64,000 nucleotides of DNA from Ahaetulla prasina. Its lineage: Eukaryota > Chordata > Lepidosauria > Squamata > Colubridae. The stretch is from positions 92,617,825-92,681,824 of the forward strand of contig NC_080543.1 in assembly GCF_028640845.1 (NCBI RefSeq), given 5' to 3'. Below are positions 45,663-56,309 of this stretch, one piece after another; position 1 is the stretch's first letter; every line of letters starts with the position of its first letter. A program made the position numbers and the translations under genes. The notes beneath the pieces were generated by a model, which worked only from the letters and a program-made list of their open reading frames with translations, searched no databases and had not been told where the DNA came from.

Positions 45663-46830
45663 GTGGAAAGAGGGCAAATAACTAAGGCAGAATATCAGCA
45701 AATAGCCCGAGCCTGTAAAGATGAAGTGAGGAAAGCTAAGGCTCACAATGAACAAAGGCTAGCGACAAAAGTAAAAATAATAAAAAGCTTCTTCCAACAT
45801 GTTAAAAACAAGAAAAAAGTCAAGGAAACAATTGGCCCATTGCTGGGAGAAAGTGGCAAGAAGATGACAAGCAACAGGGAGAAAGCAGATCTACTTAACT
45901 CATATTTTGCATCTGTCTTTACACAAAAGGAAAAACAATCCAACCTATCAAAAACAGCACTACAAAAAACAGATTAGAAACACAAGTTAAAATAGGGAAG
46001 AAAATGGTAAGTGAACACCTGTCTACCCTAGACGAGTTCAAATCACCAGGACCGGATGGATTACACCCCAAGGTTCTGAAGGAACTGGCAGACGTGATCT
46101 CAGAACCACTGAACTATATCTTTCAAAGATCCTGGAGCACAGGAGCTGCCAGAGGACTGGAAAAGAGCTGATGTAGTTCCCATCTTCAAAAAGGAAAAAA
46201 CAGATCCAGGAAACTACAGACCTATCAGTCTGACCTCAATACCGGGAAGATTCTGGAAAAGATAATCAAGCAACGAATCACGAACACCTAGAAGCAAACA
46301 AAGTAATAACCAAAAGCCAACATGGGTTTGTCAAAACAGATCATGCCAGACTAATCTTATCGCATTCTTTGACAAAATGACAAAATTAGTAGACCAGAGG
46401 AATGCTGTTGATATAATTTACTTGGACTTCAGTAAAGCATTTGATAAAGTAGACCATAACCTACTACTAGATAAAGTAGAAAAATGTGGGTTAGACAGCA
46501 CCACCACCAGATGGATTCGTAACTGGCTGACCAACGCACTCAACGTGTAGTCCTCAACGGAACTACATCCACATGGAGGAAGTATGCAGTGGAGTACCCC
46601 AAGGCTCTGTTTTAGGCCCAGTACTCTTCAACATCTTCATCAATGACTTGGACGAGGGATAGATGGGGAACTCATCAAATTTGCAGATGACACCAAGCTG
46701 GCAGGAATAGCTAACACTCCAGAAGATAGGCTCAAGTTACAGAAAGATCTTGACAGACTTGAACATTGGGCTATCTAACAAAATGAAATTCAACAGTGAA
46801 AAAGTAAGGTTCTACATTTAGGCCAAAAAC
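45663..46830 (+). pseudogene. CR1 reverse transcriptase, copy B
   Basis: Fragments in shifting frames: SPGPDGLHPKVLKELADVIS (46040-46100), NYRPISL (about 46213), LDFSKAFDKVDH (46425-46455), [24 protein letters not shown] block (46600-46660) and FADDTKLAG (46680-46706). Catalytic Asp pair present. At least four frameshifts, mostly single-base losses. Confidence 0.85.
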
Positions 46831-46833
46831 AAA

Positions 46834-47478
46834 ATGCACCAGTACCGTATATGTGGTACCTTGCTCAATAGTAGTACCTGTGAGAGGGATCTTGGAGTCC
46901 TAGTGGATAACCATCTAGATATGAGCCAGCAGTGTGCAGCAGCTGTTAAAAAAGCCAACACAGTTCTGGGCTGCATAAACAGAGGGATAGAATCAAGATC
47001 ACGTGAAGTGCTAGTACCACTTTATAATGCCTTGGTAAGGCCACACTTGGAATATTGCATCCAGTTTTGGTCGCCACGATGTAAAAAAGATGTTGAGACT
47101 CTAGAAAGAGTGCAGAGAAGAGCAACAAAGATGATTAGGGGACTGGAGGATAAAACATATGAAGAACGGTTGCAGGAACTGGGTATGTCTAGTTTAACAA
47201 AAAGAAGGACTAGGGGAGACATGATAGCAGTGTTCCAATATCTCAGGGGCTGCCACAGAGAAGTGGGAGTTGGGCTGTTCTCCAGAGCACCTGAGGGTAG
47301 AACAAGAAGCAATGGGTGGAAACTGATCAAGGAAAGAAGCAACTTAGAACTAAGGAGAAATTTCCTGACAGTTAGAACAATTAATCAGTGGAACGACTTG
47401 CCTGCAGAAGTTGTGAATGCTCCAACACTGGAAATTTTTAAGAAAATGTTGGATAACCATCTGACTGAGATGGTGTAG
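46834..47478 (+). CDS. CR1 ORF2 C-terminal domain (open but isolated)
   Basis: 214 codons without a stop, equivalent to the region downstream of the RT palm in CR1 ORF2: [55 protein letters not shown] and [20 protein letters not shown]. The preceding RT frames are broken, so this is part of a dead ORF rather than a separate protein. Its openness suggests the CR1 is fairly young. Confidence 0.8.
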   Translation: MHQYRICGTLLNSSTCERDLGVLVDNHLDMSQQCAAAVKKANTVLGCINRGIESRSREVLVPLYNALVRPHLEYCIQFWSPRCKKDVETLERVQRRATKMIRGLEDKTYEERLQELGMSSLTKRRTRGDMIAVFQYLRGCHREVGVGLFSRAPEGRTRSNGWKLIKERSNLELRRNFLTVRTINQWNDLPAEVVNAPTLEIFKKMLDNHLTEMV

Positions 47479-47534
47479 GGTTTCCTGCCTGGGCAGGGGG
47501 TTGGACTAGAAGGCCTCCAAGGTCCCTTCCAACT

Positions 47535-47566
47535 CTGATGTTATGTTATGTTATGTTATGTTATGG
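47535..47566 (+). repeat. (ATGTT)n CR1 3' tail
   Basis: Five to six pentamers at the end of the CR1, immediately followed by minus-strand Bov-B sequence. CR1 elements characteristically end in short tandem repeats instead of poly(A). Confidence 0.9.
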
Positions 47567-48261
47567 TCAGTTCTATGTATGATTATTCTACCTGTTGCCA
47601 TTAGTTTGGTCTTCTTTGTATTTAATTTTAGTGCCATTTGCTTGACCTTTAGCACTTGGACTTTCAGATCCATTGTAATTTTGGCTATCAGGGCAGTATC
47701 ATCAGCATAGCGAGATGCTGATGTTTCTTCCTCCAATTTTAAAACCACAGTCATCTTCCAGTCCAGCTTCCTTTAATATACATTCCACATATAGGTTGAA
47801 TAAATAAGGGGAAATTATGCAGTCTTGTTGTACTCCCTCGCTAACCTGGAGTCAGTTTGTTTCACCATGTTCTGTCATACTGTGGCTTCCTGACTTATAT
47901 ATACTGTAAGTTTCTCATGAAGATCACAAGATGTTATCAGATTCCCAATTTTCTGAGTACTTTCCCCAGTGATTAACAAAATCAAAGACTTCTCCACTAT
48001 CAATGAAGGACCCACCAACTTCTTTTTGGTATTCTTTGACTTTCCCAATTATCCAGTGTGCCTCAGCAATCATATCACATGTTCCTCAGTCTTCCTAAAG
48101 CTGCTGTGAACATCTGGCATCTCTTTTTTCTATAGGGCTCTAATTTATGTGGAATGATCCTGAACATTATTTTGCTAGCTTGTGAAATTAAGGGTATTGT
48201 ACAATAGTTTCAGACTTTGTTAAGTCTCATTGTTTTGGTATTGGAATGTAGATTGACCTCT
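47567..48261 (-). mobile_element. Bov-B LINE, RT segment right of the CR1
   Basis: The minus strand encodes SRYADDTALIAKITMDLKVQ, LKVKQMALKLNTKKTKLMAT and GRI, i.e. the RTE-type RT palm with its catalytic YADD at plus-strand 47698-47709. Further upstream residues extend to about 48261, where an LTR element is inserted. Stops and indels throughout. Confidence 0.88.
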
Positions 48262-48567
48262 CCTAATCTCCAGGGGGTTTCCCAGGTCCCAATCCAGTGA
48301 CTCTCCCAATTCTCCGGGTTTTACTGTCCTCCAGTGAGGTTGAGAAGAGGGAGGGGGCTCTCCATTCCGCCCCGGGGAAATGTTTTCTCCCGAACGACAG
48401 CTTACCCATGAATCGGAGTCTTTGGGCCGTGCTCCAAGCTGACAAGCAGGCTCTACCACTTCGGGTTTTTGAGTCATATCTTCCGATGGGAAGTAGGTGT
48501 TTTCAACTAAATCGTTAGATTCAAGCTTCTGTGCTACTTCCACGGTTTCAGCTTGCTGCTCTTCCAT
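48220..48567 (-). pseudogene. gag-like N-terminal ORF of the LTR element
   Basis: 115 codons starting MEEQQAETVEVAQKLESNDL; acidic, Ser/Pro-rich and disordered, with no recognisable capsid motif before it runs out near the Bov-B boundary. Its position downstream of an LTR and leader is what suggests gag. The last residues are encoded by Bov-B sequence, so the ORF is truncated. Confidence 0.45.
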
Positions 48568-49357
48568 CTTCCATCATTCCATCCAGGGGCCGTGATAGCT
48601 CAGGCTGGTAAGAAGCCTATTATTAGAACACAACAGCCTGCAATTACTGCAGGTTCAAGCCCGGCTCAAGGTTGACTCAGCCTTCCATCCTTTATAAGGT
48701 AGGTAAAATGAGGACCCAGATTGTTGGGGGGGCAATAAGTTGACTTTGTAAAAATATACAAATAGAATGAGACTATTGCCTTATACACTGTAAGCCGCCC
48801 TGAGTCTTCGGAGAAGGGCGGGATATAAATGTAAACAAATAAAACAAATAAATAAATAAAATCTTCGCTGGGTCTTTGCACCGCTGTGGAGGTTGCAGAC
48901 GCTGGGGCCCAGCACCCCCCTAACGGGCCCCCTCTGAGCGGAGGAGAGGGTACCGTTAGCAAAAGAAAGTTACTAGTTTTGGAATAATGTCAAGGTTCCA
49001 GAAAAACCTCTTCTGCATAAAAAAAACTCAGAAGCCATTGTTTTTCAGAGTTCTTTACTAGCATGAGGAAACTGGCACACGATGAGTGAAATTCCAAAAC
49101 TGAACTTTCGGATTCTTTTCCCAGTTATACAAACCCCAAGAGTCCCACCCCCCTGACCCCTTTGATGGTCACATGGTCCCACATTCTCCCAGTTCATTCG
49201 AATATCTTCTCGCCACTCTTCCTGCAGATGTGAACACCATCCAACCTTGACTGCTTGAAGAATGTTACCATACCCCTCAGCCCCCCTTCTTCCCCTCAGG
49301 GGAAAAATGTGGCAGCGTCTGGAAACCTAAAGTCTAGTATGGTTTCCAGGCCTGACA
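48262..49357 (-). mobile_element. LTR retrotransposon 5' fragment inserted in the Bov-B
   Basis: The LTR is 48988-49357 (370 bp); on the minus strand it begins TGTCAGGCC and ends CCTTGACA, an inverted TGTCA/TGACA pair. A leader follows that is interrupted by a SINE (48586-48861), then a gag-like ORF from 48567 to 48220. No pol and no second LTR. No clear primer-binding site could be picked. The Bov-B resumes at 49358 on the other side. Confidence 0.7.
48586..48861 (+). mobile_element. tRNA-derived SINE with LINE-like 3' tail
   Basis: Begins GGGGCCGTGATAGCTCAGGC (A box TAGCTCAGGCTGG), B box GGTTCAAGCCC near 48652, and ends GCCGCCCTGAGTCTTCGGAG, GGGCGGGATATAAATG and (AAAT)n. Inserted in the leader of the LTR element, so it is younger than that insertion. 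Same family as 7100-7364. Confidence 0.9.
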
Positions 49358-50955
49358 CTTACCATATTTCAGTAGTTATTGAATCAGTTCCTATAGGCTC
49401 CTGATTGGATAATGACCAGTGCTAATCTAACTTTAACTTCTAAGTACTAGAGGTTCTTTTAAGCAAGGAATACCTTTTAAGGTATTTTGGATGTGACTAA
49501 TTGTATTGTGTTTCAGTATACTCCTAACTGTATATTGCTTCCATCTTCCATTGCTCTTCTTTGAATCAGTTGCTATCTGTCCATTGGCATTCTTCAGCAT
49601 ACCTATTTGAGACTGAAACCTCCTTCTGAGTTAAGATAAACTTGTGAAAATCTTTCCTTGTTTTTCCATGCCTGTTTTCATATTCAACATTTTTACAGAT
49701 GTTGTAATATTGTTTCTTTTCTCTTCAAGCAGAAACTCTTTGTTAAGTTTCTTTCTGAGATTTTTGTGTTTCTTGGCTTTGGGTTCTCTTCTTTTCTTGG
49801 CAATTTCCATCATTTGTTCATGATCTGTTCCAATACCTGGCCATGTCTTTGATAATACTGAGCACCCCCATCTCCTTTTAGCAATCATATAGTCAATTTG
49901 ATTTTTATATACCCCATCTGGTGATGTCCATGCATAGAGGCATTGATTTATTGTTTGAAGATAGTGTTACCTACAAAGAAATCATTGTGGCAGAAATTGA
50001 TAAGTCACTCTCCTAGTTTCTTTTGGTTTCCTAAGACAGGGGTCTCCAACCTTGGCAACTTTAAGACTTGTGGACTTCAACTCCCAGAGTTCCTCAGCCA
50101 GCTTTGCTGGGAGTTCAAGTCCACAAGTCTTAAAGTTGCCAAGGTTGAAGACCCCATCCTAAGACATATAAGCCAACTAAATTTTCTTTTTTCGTGTTTC
50201 CAAATTGGGCACTCCAGTCACAAGCAGCACATCTTCCTTTCATTTCAAATTGAATTTGCTAATAGACGTCATCAACTACCTCTTCTGCATCGGTGATTAG
50301 AGCATAAACTTGAATTATCATCATATTAAAGTCCATGAAGTCTAATCAATGTTATTCATGCATTGATTGCATTGTAGCCATGCGCTGTTCTTGCCACATC
50401 TTCCCTAACTATCAAAGCAACACTTATTCTTTGTTTTTCATTTTCTCAAATAATAAATGGTGTGATCTTCTGACTGAAAGTGTCCAATCCCAGTCTCCCT
50501 CAATTCACTGATGCCTAAGATGTCATTTTCTAGTCATTTCATTTCACCTTTGAGTGTGTTGAACTTTCTTATGTTCATGCTGCTTACATTCTATCTTTTA
50601 CTATAATTCTACCTTTGCAGCTTCTGATGTTCTTTTCCGGTATGGTAACATCAGCATCTGGATATCCTGAAGTCTTCGATCATAATTAGTATTCCAAAAG
50701 ATCCTCAGCTCTTCCTTAGCTGCATATTGAGTGCCATCCAACCTGAAGGCCATCCAACTCTATGTCATCAATCACTTTATATTTTATAAATAGGAGTTCT
50801 TTACTATTGCTTCTCCTGCACAATATGAATTGATGCTTTTACCACTGTCGTTTAAGTGATTTTAGCATCTTCCTATATAGTTGCTGCCCAGTACAGATGC
50901 CTGCTTCTTTTACCTGGGTAGCTGGGATGACCTTCATATATTGGGTGGCCCTGCT
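49358..50955 (-). mobile_element. Bov-B LINE, endonuclease and linker
   Basis: Continues the Bov-B beyond the LTR insertion. The minus strand retains a basic linker (RREPKAKKHKNLRKKLNKEF, 49631-49888; CSVLSKTWPGIGTDHEQMM, equivalent to the GADCGSDHE motif) and, further 5', an endonuclease stretch including MMIIQVYALITDAEEV (near 50270-50330) and the LRHQ-IEGDWDWTLSVRRSHH region near 50450-50530. Heavily mutated. A palindromic MITE sits at 50037-50156. Confidence 0.75.
50037..50156. mobile_element. Complete 120-bp palindromic hAT-type MITE
   Basis: The left arm CAGGGGTCTCCAACCTTGGC, then AACTTTAAGACTTGTGGACT, is the reverse complement, with few changes, of the right arm ending AAGGTTGAAGACCCCA. 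It is flanked by a perfect 8-bp target duplication TCCTAAGA (50029-50036 and 50157-50164), the hAT hallmark. It is essentially one hairpin with no coding content. Partial copies lie at 17803-17877 and 31227-31290. Confidence 0.9.
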
Positions 50956-52297
50956 GGGAATATACACTATTGACATATATTCCTGACATTCCTCATTCAT
51001 CTCTCCCATGAACACACAAATATAAAGAGAGATATGCCGTAATAAGACAGCATAGCAATATTGGGAGGGGGGTGTTATTTTTAAAGGGCAAAAATAAGTG
51101 CTACCTTTAATTATTTACATACTATTGTATTACTTTAAAATTATATCATATTGAATTTACCAATTCTGTTTCAAACCGCCTATTCTTTTTATTGTTTTCA
51201 AAATATTAAAATTTTATTCACATTCCGAAGATCCTTCAGATGTTCAAGTTGGAGGAAATAAAAATAAAATAAAATAAACACACAGTTTTAAATCACTTAT
51301 TGGTCTCTGGAGATCTGTTCTCTGTCTCAGAGTTTTAGTTTAACAGAGAAAGAAAAAGAAAAGAAAAAGCTAAGGCTATTCCTCTGGAGTTCTTTATGTT
51401 ATGCTAACAGTATTTAGTTCTGAAAGCCATATTCTCTGTCCCAATCTCATGTTTTGTCCATAATACTACCAGTCACTTCTATCCAGAAATTGTTGCAAAA
51501 TCTCTGTAGCACATCATTACTACTGCCGCAGATTTAGTTCAACCCCCAGTAACTTTTCCAAAATGAAAAAGTGCCATGCAGCATTACAACTTTATTTTAC
51601 AGGTGATGTTTCAAGGGGAAAAAATGTTCAGAAAACACAATTGAGGAGAAGATCCTTGCAGTACAGCTCATCTCTTTTGAGAAGTTCTCCCATCATTTTT
51701 TCCATTTCTCCAATGAGGCTATAAGAAAAGTGAAAATTTACATGATCACTCCTGACAAATCTTGGCAACTAGGAAGACAAAGAATGGAAAAGATCACTCC
51801 CTTCCAATCCAAGAGTATATTTGGACTTCAGCACAAGGCTCATTTAGACAGCAATTAAAGAACCACAAGGACTGGGAGGAAATTAAATGATCAATGCAAA
51901 GAGGCTTATTTAATGGGGATATTAAGTAAACTGCTGCTACAAATGCCCATTTATCATCTACTGATTTCTAATTGGTTTCCTGTTCTGCCAGCATGCAGCA
52001 TTTTCAGAAGGGATTACCTTCCTTTAGTACAACTCTTGCAAATGCAATAAATCAAATCTATAGATTTGGATAGAAGCTATACCAGAGCCAAATTATTTGA
52101 TAGCACTCAAAATTAATGCCTGTTATAATTTTTAGTTTGGAATACAAAATATGTCTGGCCTAGTACAGCCACAGTGTAGAAAGTAAAAAGTTGTTTTTTA
52201 AAAAAATAACAAGAGAACTCAGAGTGCCATGTCCATGTCACTATTAGTGTCCTTCAATCACCAGCTTCTTTGACTTGCAGTTTTCAGTTCCATCAAC
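50956..52297. other. Single-copy DNA, contains candidate conserved block
   Basis: No gene or repeat recognised. 51580-52100 is non-repetitive and listed as a candidate conserved element. A (AAAAT)n-like run is near 51260-51280. Confidence 0.5.
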
Positions 52298-52559
52298 TTT
52301 TTTTTTAATTGAAAAAGTTTTACAAAGAACAAATTTTTAAACCATTGTTTCCTCCCCCACACTTCCCCCCTCCCTCCTCCCCCCCTCGCCCCCAACACCC
52401 CCGAGAATTCCCAGAACAAAATGCAGGGTATAATTTATCAATCATAAGCTAAAATACCACCAAAATCTTAACTCATATCAACTCTCTTCCAATACCCCCT
52501 TAACTCCCCTTTCCCATTTAAACATATATATTAATATATGCCATTCATAATGTTATTCA

Positions 52560-55500
52560 TAAACTATTTGATACTTTTTAGTCCGATACTTGTTTTGAAC
52601 ATAATCAATCCACCTTTTCCACTCCAATACATATTTTTCTTGTGAATGTTCTTTCAAATATGCAGAAATTTTTGCCATTTCTGCTAAGTTTGATACTTTA
52701 AGTGTCTATTCTTCAATCGTAGGTAAATCTTCTCTCTTCCAGTATTGTGCAACCAAAAGTCTCACTGCTGTTATTAAATTTAGAATCTATAACTGTACAG
52801 TCTGTAGTTATATCCAATAAGAACAACTGTGGAGTAAAATTTATCTTCTTTTTCAAAATGTTCTGCATAATCCACCATATTTTAATCCAAAATGCTTTGA
52901 TTTTTTTACAAGTCCACCATATATGAAAATAAGTAGCCTCCTCATATTCACATCACCAATATTTTGCTTGCATATTCGGATACATACATGCCAATTTTTT
53001 AGGATCTAAATGCCATCTATAAAACATTTTATAAAAATTCTCTCTTAAATTTTGTGCTTGTGTAAATTTGACATTTCTAACCCATATTTTTTCCCATGTT
53101 TCCATCATTATGGGTTGTTGAATATTTTGTGCCCATTTTATCATGCAATGCTTAACTAATTCTGTTTCAGAGTCTATTTCTATCAATACATTATACAACC
53201 TCTTAATATGCATTTGACCTTGATCTCTAATTTGTTTTACCAAATTTTCCTCATTTTGCATAATACCAATTTTCTCATCTAATCTCCATTTAGCTTGCAA
53301 GTGTCCATACTGAAACCAAATGTAACTCATGCCTTCATCTCTCAGTTTATTTAAAGATTTTAGTTGTAACTTACCCTTTTCTACAAAAAGAAGTTTTTTA
53401 TAAGTAACCACCTCTTGTTTTTGTTCTATATTTATATTCTCTATCATATGTCTAGGAATTACCCATATTGGTATTTTATAATCTAGCTTGTATTGATATT
53501 TCTTCCACACCCTTAACAAAGCATTTCTAAGAATATGACTTTTAAAAATCTTATCTACTTTCTTGTCATAAAATAAGTAGGCATGCCATCCATACAACAA
53601 ATCATAACCTTCTATATTCAGAGTTCTTTCCTCTGTTGAATTAAATCAGTCACTGATCAATGAGAGAACAACTGCATCATAGTACAATTTCAAATTTGGC
53701 ATTTTTAGACCCCCTCTTTCATGTGTATCTTGCATTATCTTTAATTTTATTCTCGGTTTTTTGCCCATCCAAATAAAATTACTAATCCCTTTTTGCCATT
53801 CCTGCAAATTTGCATCCTTCTTAAGTACTGGTATCATTTGAAACAAAAATAAAAACCTAGGCAGAACATTCATTTTTATTACTGCTATTCTCCCAGTAAG
53901 GATAATTGTAAGTTCTTCCAATGTTCCATTTCCTTCTGAACTTTCTGCCACAATACTTCATAATTATTTTTATATAATTTCACATTAGATGCTGTGATAT
54001 ATACTCCTAGATATTTAACCTTATTAACTATTTCATATCCAGTTACTCTTTCCAATTCGTCTTTTTGTTTTATATTCATATTTTTAGTTATTATCTTAGT
54101 CTTCTGTTAATTCACTTTAAATCCAGATACCTTACCATATTGATCAATTATCTCTTTCAAATATATAGCAGAATGAATAGGTTGAGATAAAATAACAACT
54201 AGTCGTCTGCAAATGCTCTTAATCGATAGTCTTGATGTTTAATTTTTATTCCCTTTATTTGGCTTGCACCACGTAATCTATTCAATAAAATTTCTAGGGC
54301 CAGGTTCGGAGGCTTGAGCCACAACAAAGTTAAAATAAACAATAATGGGGACAAGGGACATCCCTGTCTTGTCCCTTTCTCAATTCTAAAAGACTCTGTT
54401 AAACTATTATTAATTATTATTTGTGCTGTCTGCTTCTGGTATATTGCTTTAATTACTTGTATAAAATAGTCTCCAAATTGCATTTTTTCTATTAATTTAA
54501 ATAAAAACTTCCAATGCAATCTGTCAAAAGCCTTCTCAGCATCCAGAAAAAAAAGCGCTGCTGAGACTTGGCTGTTCCTTTCTAAATATTCCAATACAAT
54601 ATATCTCATATCTCATTTGACCACCCATAATAAATCCTGATTGATCAGTATGAATTATTTGACACATAACTGGCATTAATCTATTTGCTAATATTTTAGC
54701 AAAAATCTTAGTCAGTATTCAATAGTGATATTGGCCTATAATTTTCCAGTTTATTACAATCTTGCTCCTCCTTCGGTATTAATGAGATAAAAGCCGTCCT
54801 CCATGAAGGAGGCACTTCCCCTCCTAATTGTATTCTATTAAATAGTTCCTTCAACGGTTCTATCATTTCATTTTGCAAATTCTTATAGTAAACGGCCCTT
54901 AAACCATCTGTTCCAGGCGCTTTCCCAATTTTAAGCTGTCTAATTGCTAGAATTATTTCCTCTGAAGTAATAAGTTGATTCAATTCTTCTTTTTGCTCTA
55001 CTGTAAGCTCACATATACCTTGCTCTTGTAGGTAGCTTTCTATATCTATGTCTTTAATCAAATCTCCAGCATATAATTTTGTATAAAATTCTAAAAAGGC
55101 TTTTTTAATCAAATTTTGTTGAAATACTTCTTTACCTCTTTACCTTTACCTTTATATTCTATCTTACCAATTATATGAGATTTCTGCTTCTTCCTTATTA
55201 AATAAGTTAACCACCTTCCAGGCTTATTAGCATTATTAAACATATTATGCTTGACATATTGTAAATTAGTTGCCACTTGATCTGCCATCATCATATTAAA
55301 CTGTCCTTTTAAGATATTTATTAATTCTTTTGTTTTCTTATCTTCTGGATTCTTTATAAGTAACTGTTCCTTCTTTCTGATTTCCTCCTCTAATTCCAAT
55401 CTTTTTTTTGCAACCTATTTCTATATTTATTATTCATTTGTATAAGTACACCTCTCATAAAAGCCTTACTTGCGTCCCAAACTATCTCAATAGATGTGCC

Positions 55501-56309
55501 TTTTTGCATATTCATATTAAAAAATTCTTTCATTTGTTTTTTACACTCTTCTACATTTTGTTCATATTTAAACAAATTTTCATTCAGTCTCCACAATTTT
55601 CTTCCCTTTCCCCATTCAAATTCAATCCAAACCGGACTATGATCAGACAAAATTCTTGCACATATCTTGGTTCTCTTCATCCTAGAGAACAAATCATTGG
55701 TAGTTAATATAAAGTCAATCCTGGAAAAGGATTGATGTCTAAGGTAAAATCCTTCTCTTCCATATTACGTTCACACCAAACATCTCTTAATTCCCAGTCT
55801 TCCATCGTATCAAAAAAAGCCTTTGGCAATTTTGCACGACTTGAAATATTCTGTAACCCTTTTTTATTTTTCCGGGTATCCATCACTCCATCCCAATCAC
55901 CCATTAATATATATGATTTATAATCCCATTGTACTATTTTATTATGTAAATTTTTTTAAAAAAATTCTTGTTGTTGATTAGGAGCATAAACTCCAATTAA
56001 AAGTGTCTTTTTCCCTTCCAGTAACAGTTCAATTGCAATATATCGTCCTTGATTATCTGTCTCAATTAACTTCACTATTAAGTCCTTCTTTATATAAACG
56101 ACTATACCATTCTTTTTCTCTGAAGCCGAAGCAACAAAATGTGTACCCAACCTTGAATTAATCAAATATTTTTGGTCCAAAGATCTAATATGTGTTTCTT
56201 GTAAACAAACTATATCATTTTTAAATTGTTTCAAATAATGAAATATCTTTCTTCTTTTCTGTGGTGAATTTAAACCATTAACATTCCAGGATAAAAAACT
56301 AGTTGCCAT
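52560..56309 (-). pseudogene. L1 ORF2 (endonuclease-RT), multiply disrupted
   Basis: Starts at 56309 with SFLSWNVNGLNSPQKRRKIF and CLQETHIRS, the endonuclease with its Asn and Glu active-site positions. It then passes through at least seven shifted segments: 55704-55904, 55390-55692, 55109-55399, 54708-55112 (GKAPGTDGL; WRTAFISLIPK; NYRPISLLNTD), 54199-54609 (FLDAEKAFDRLHWKFL; GTRQGCPLSPLLF; FADD at 54202-54213) and 52953-53600 (C-terminal domain, YLFYDKKVDKIFKSHI). The first break is in an A/T homopolymer near 55950-55960. A stop codon (54199-54201) directly follows FADD. The C-terminus can be followed to about 52560. Confidence 0.9.

Larger units (their letters stand above)
44288..47566 (+). 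mobile_element. CR1 LINE, copy B, reaching the true 3' end
   Basis: Starts abruptly at CAGGAAAAGGGCAGTATGGA inside the region upstream of the endonuclease. It continues through endonuclease, RT (FDKVDH near 46440; FADD at 46680-46691), the C-terminal domain (46834-47478) and a typical CR1 3' UTR with CCTCCAAGGTCCCTTCCAAC. It ends in an (ATGTT)n tail at 47535-47566. The 5' end of the full-length element is absent. Numerous small indels disrupt the RT. Confidence 0.93.
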
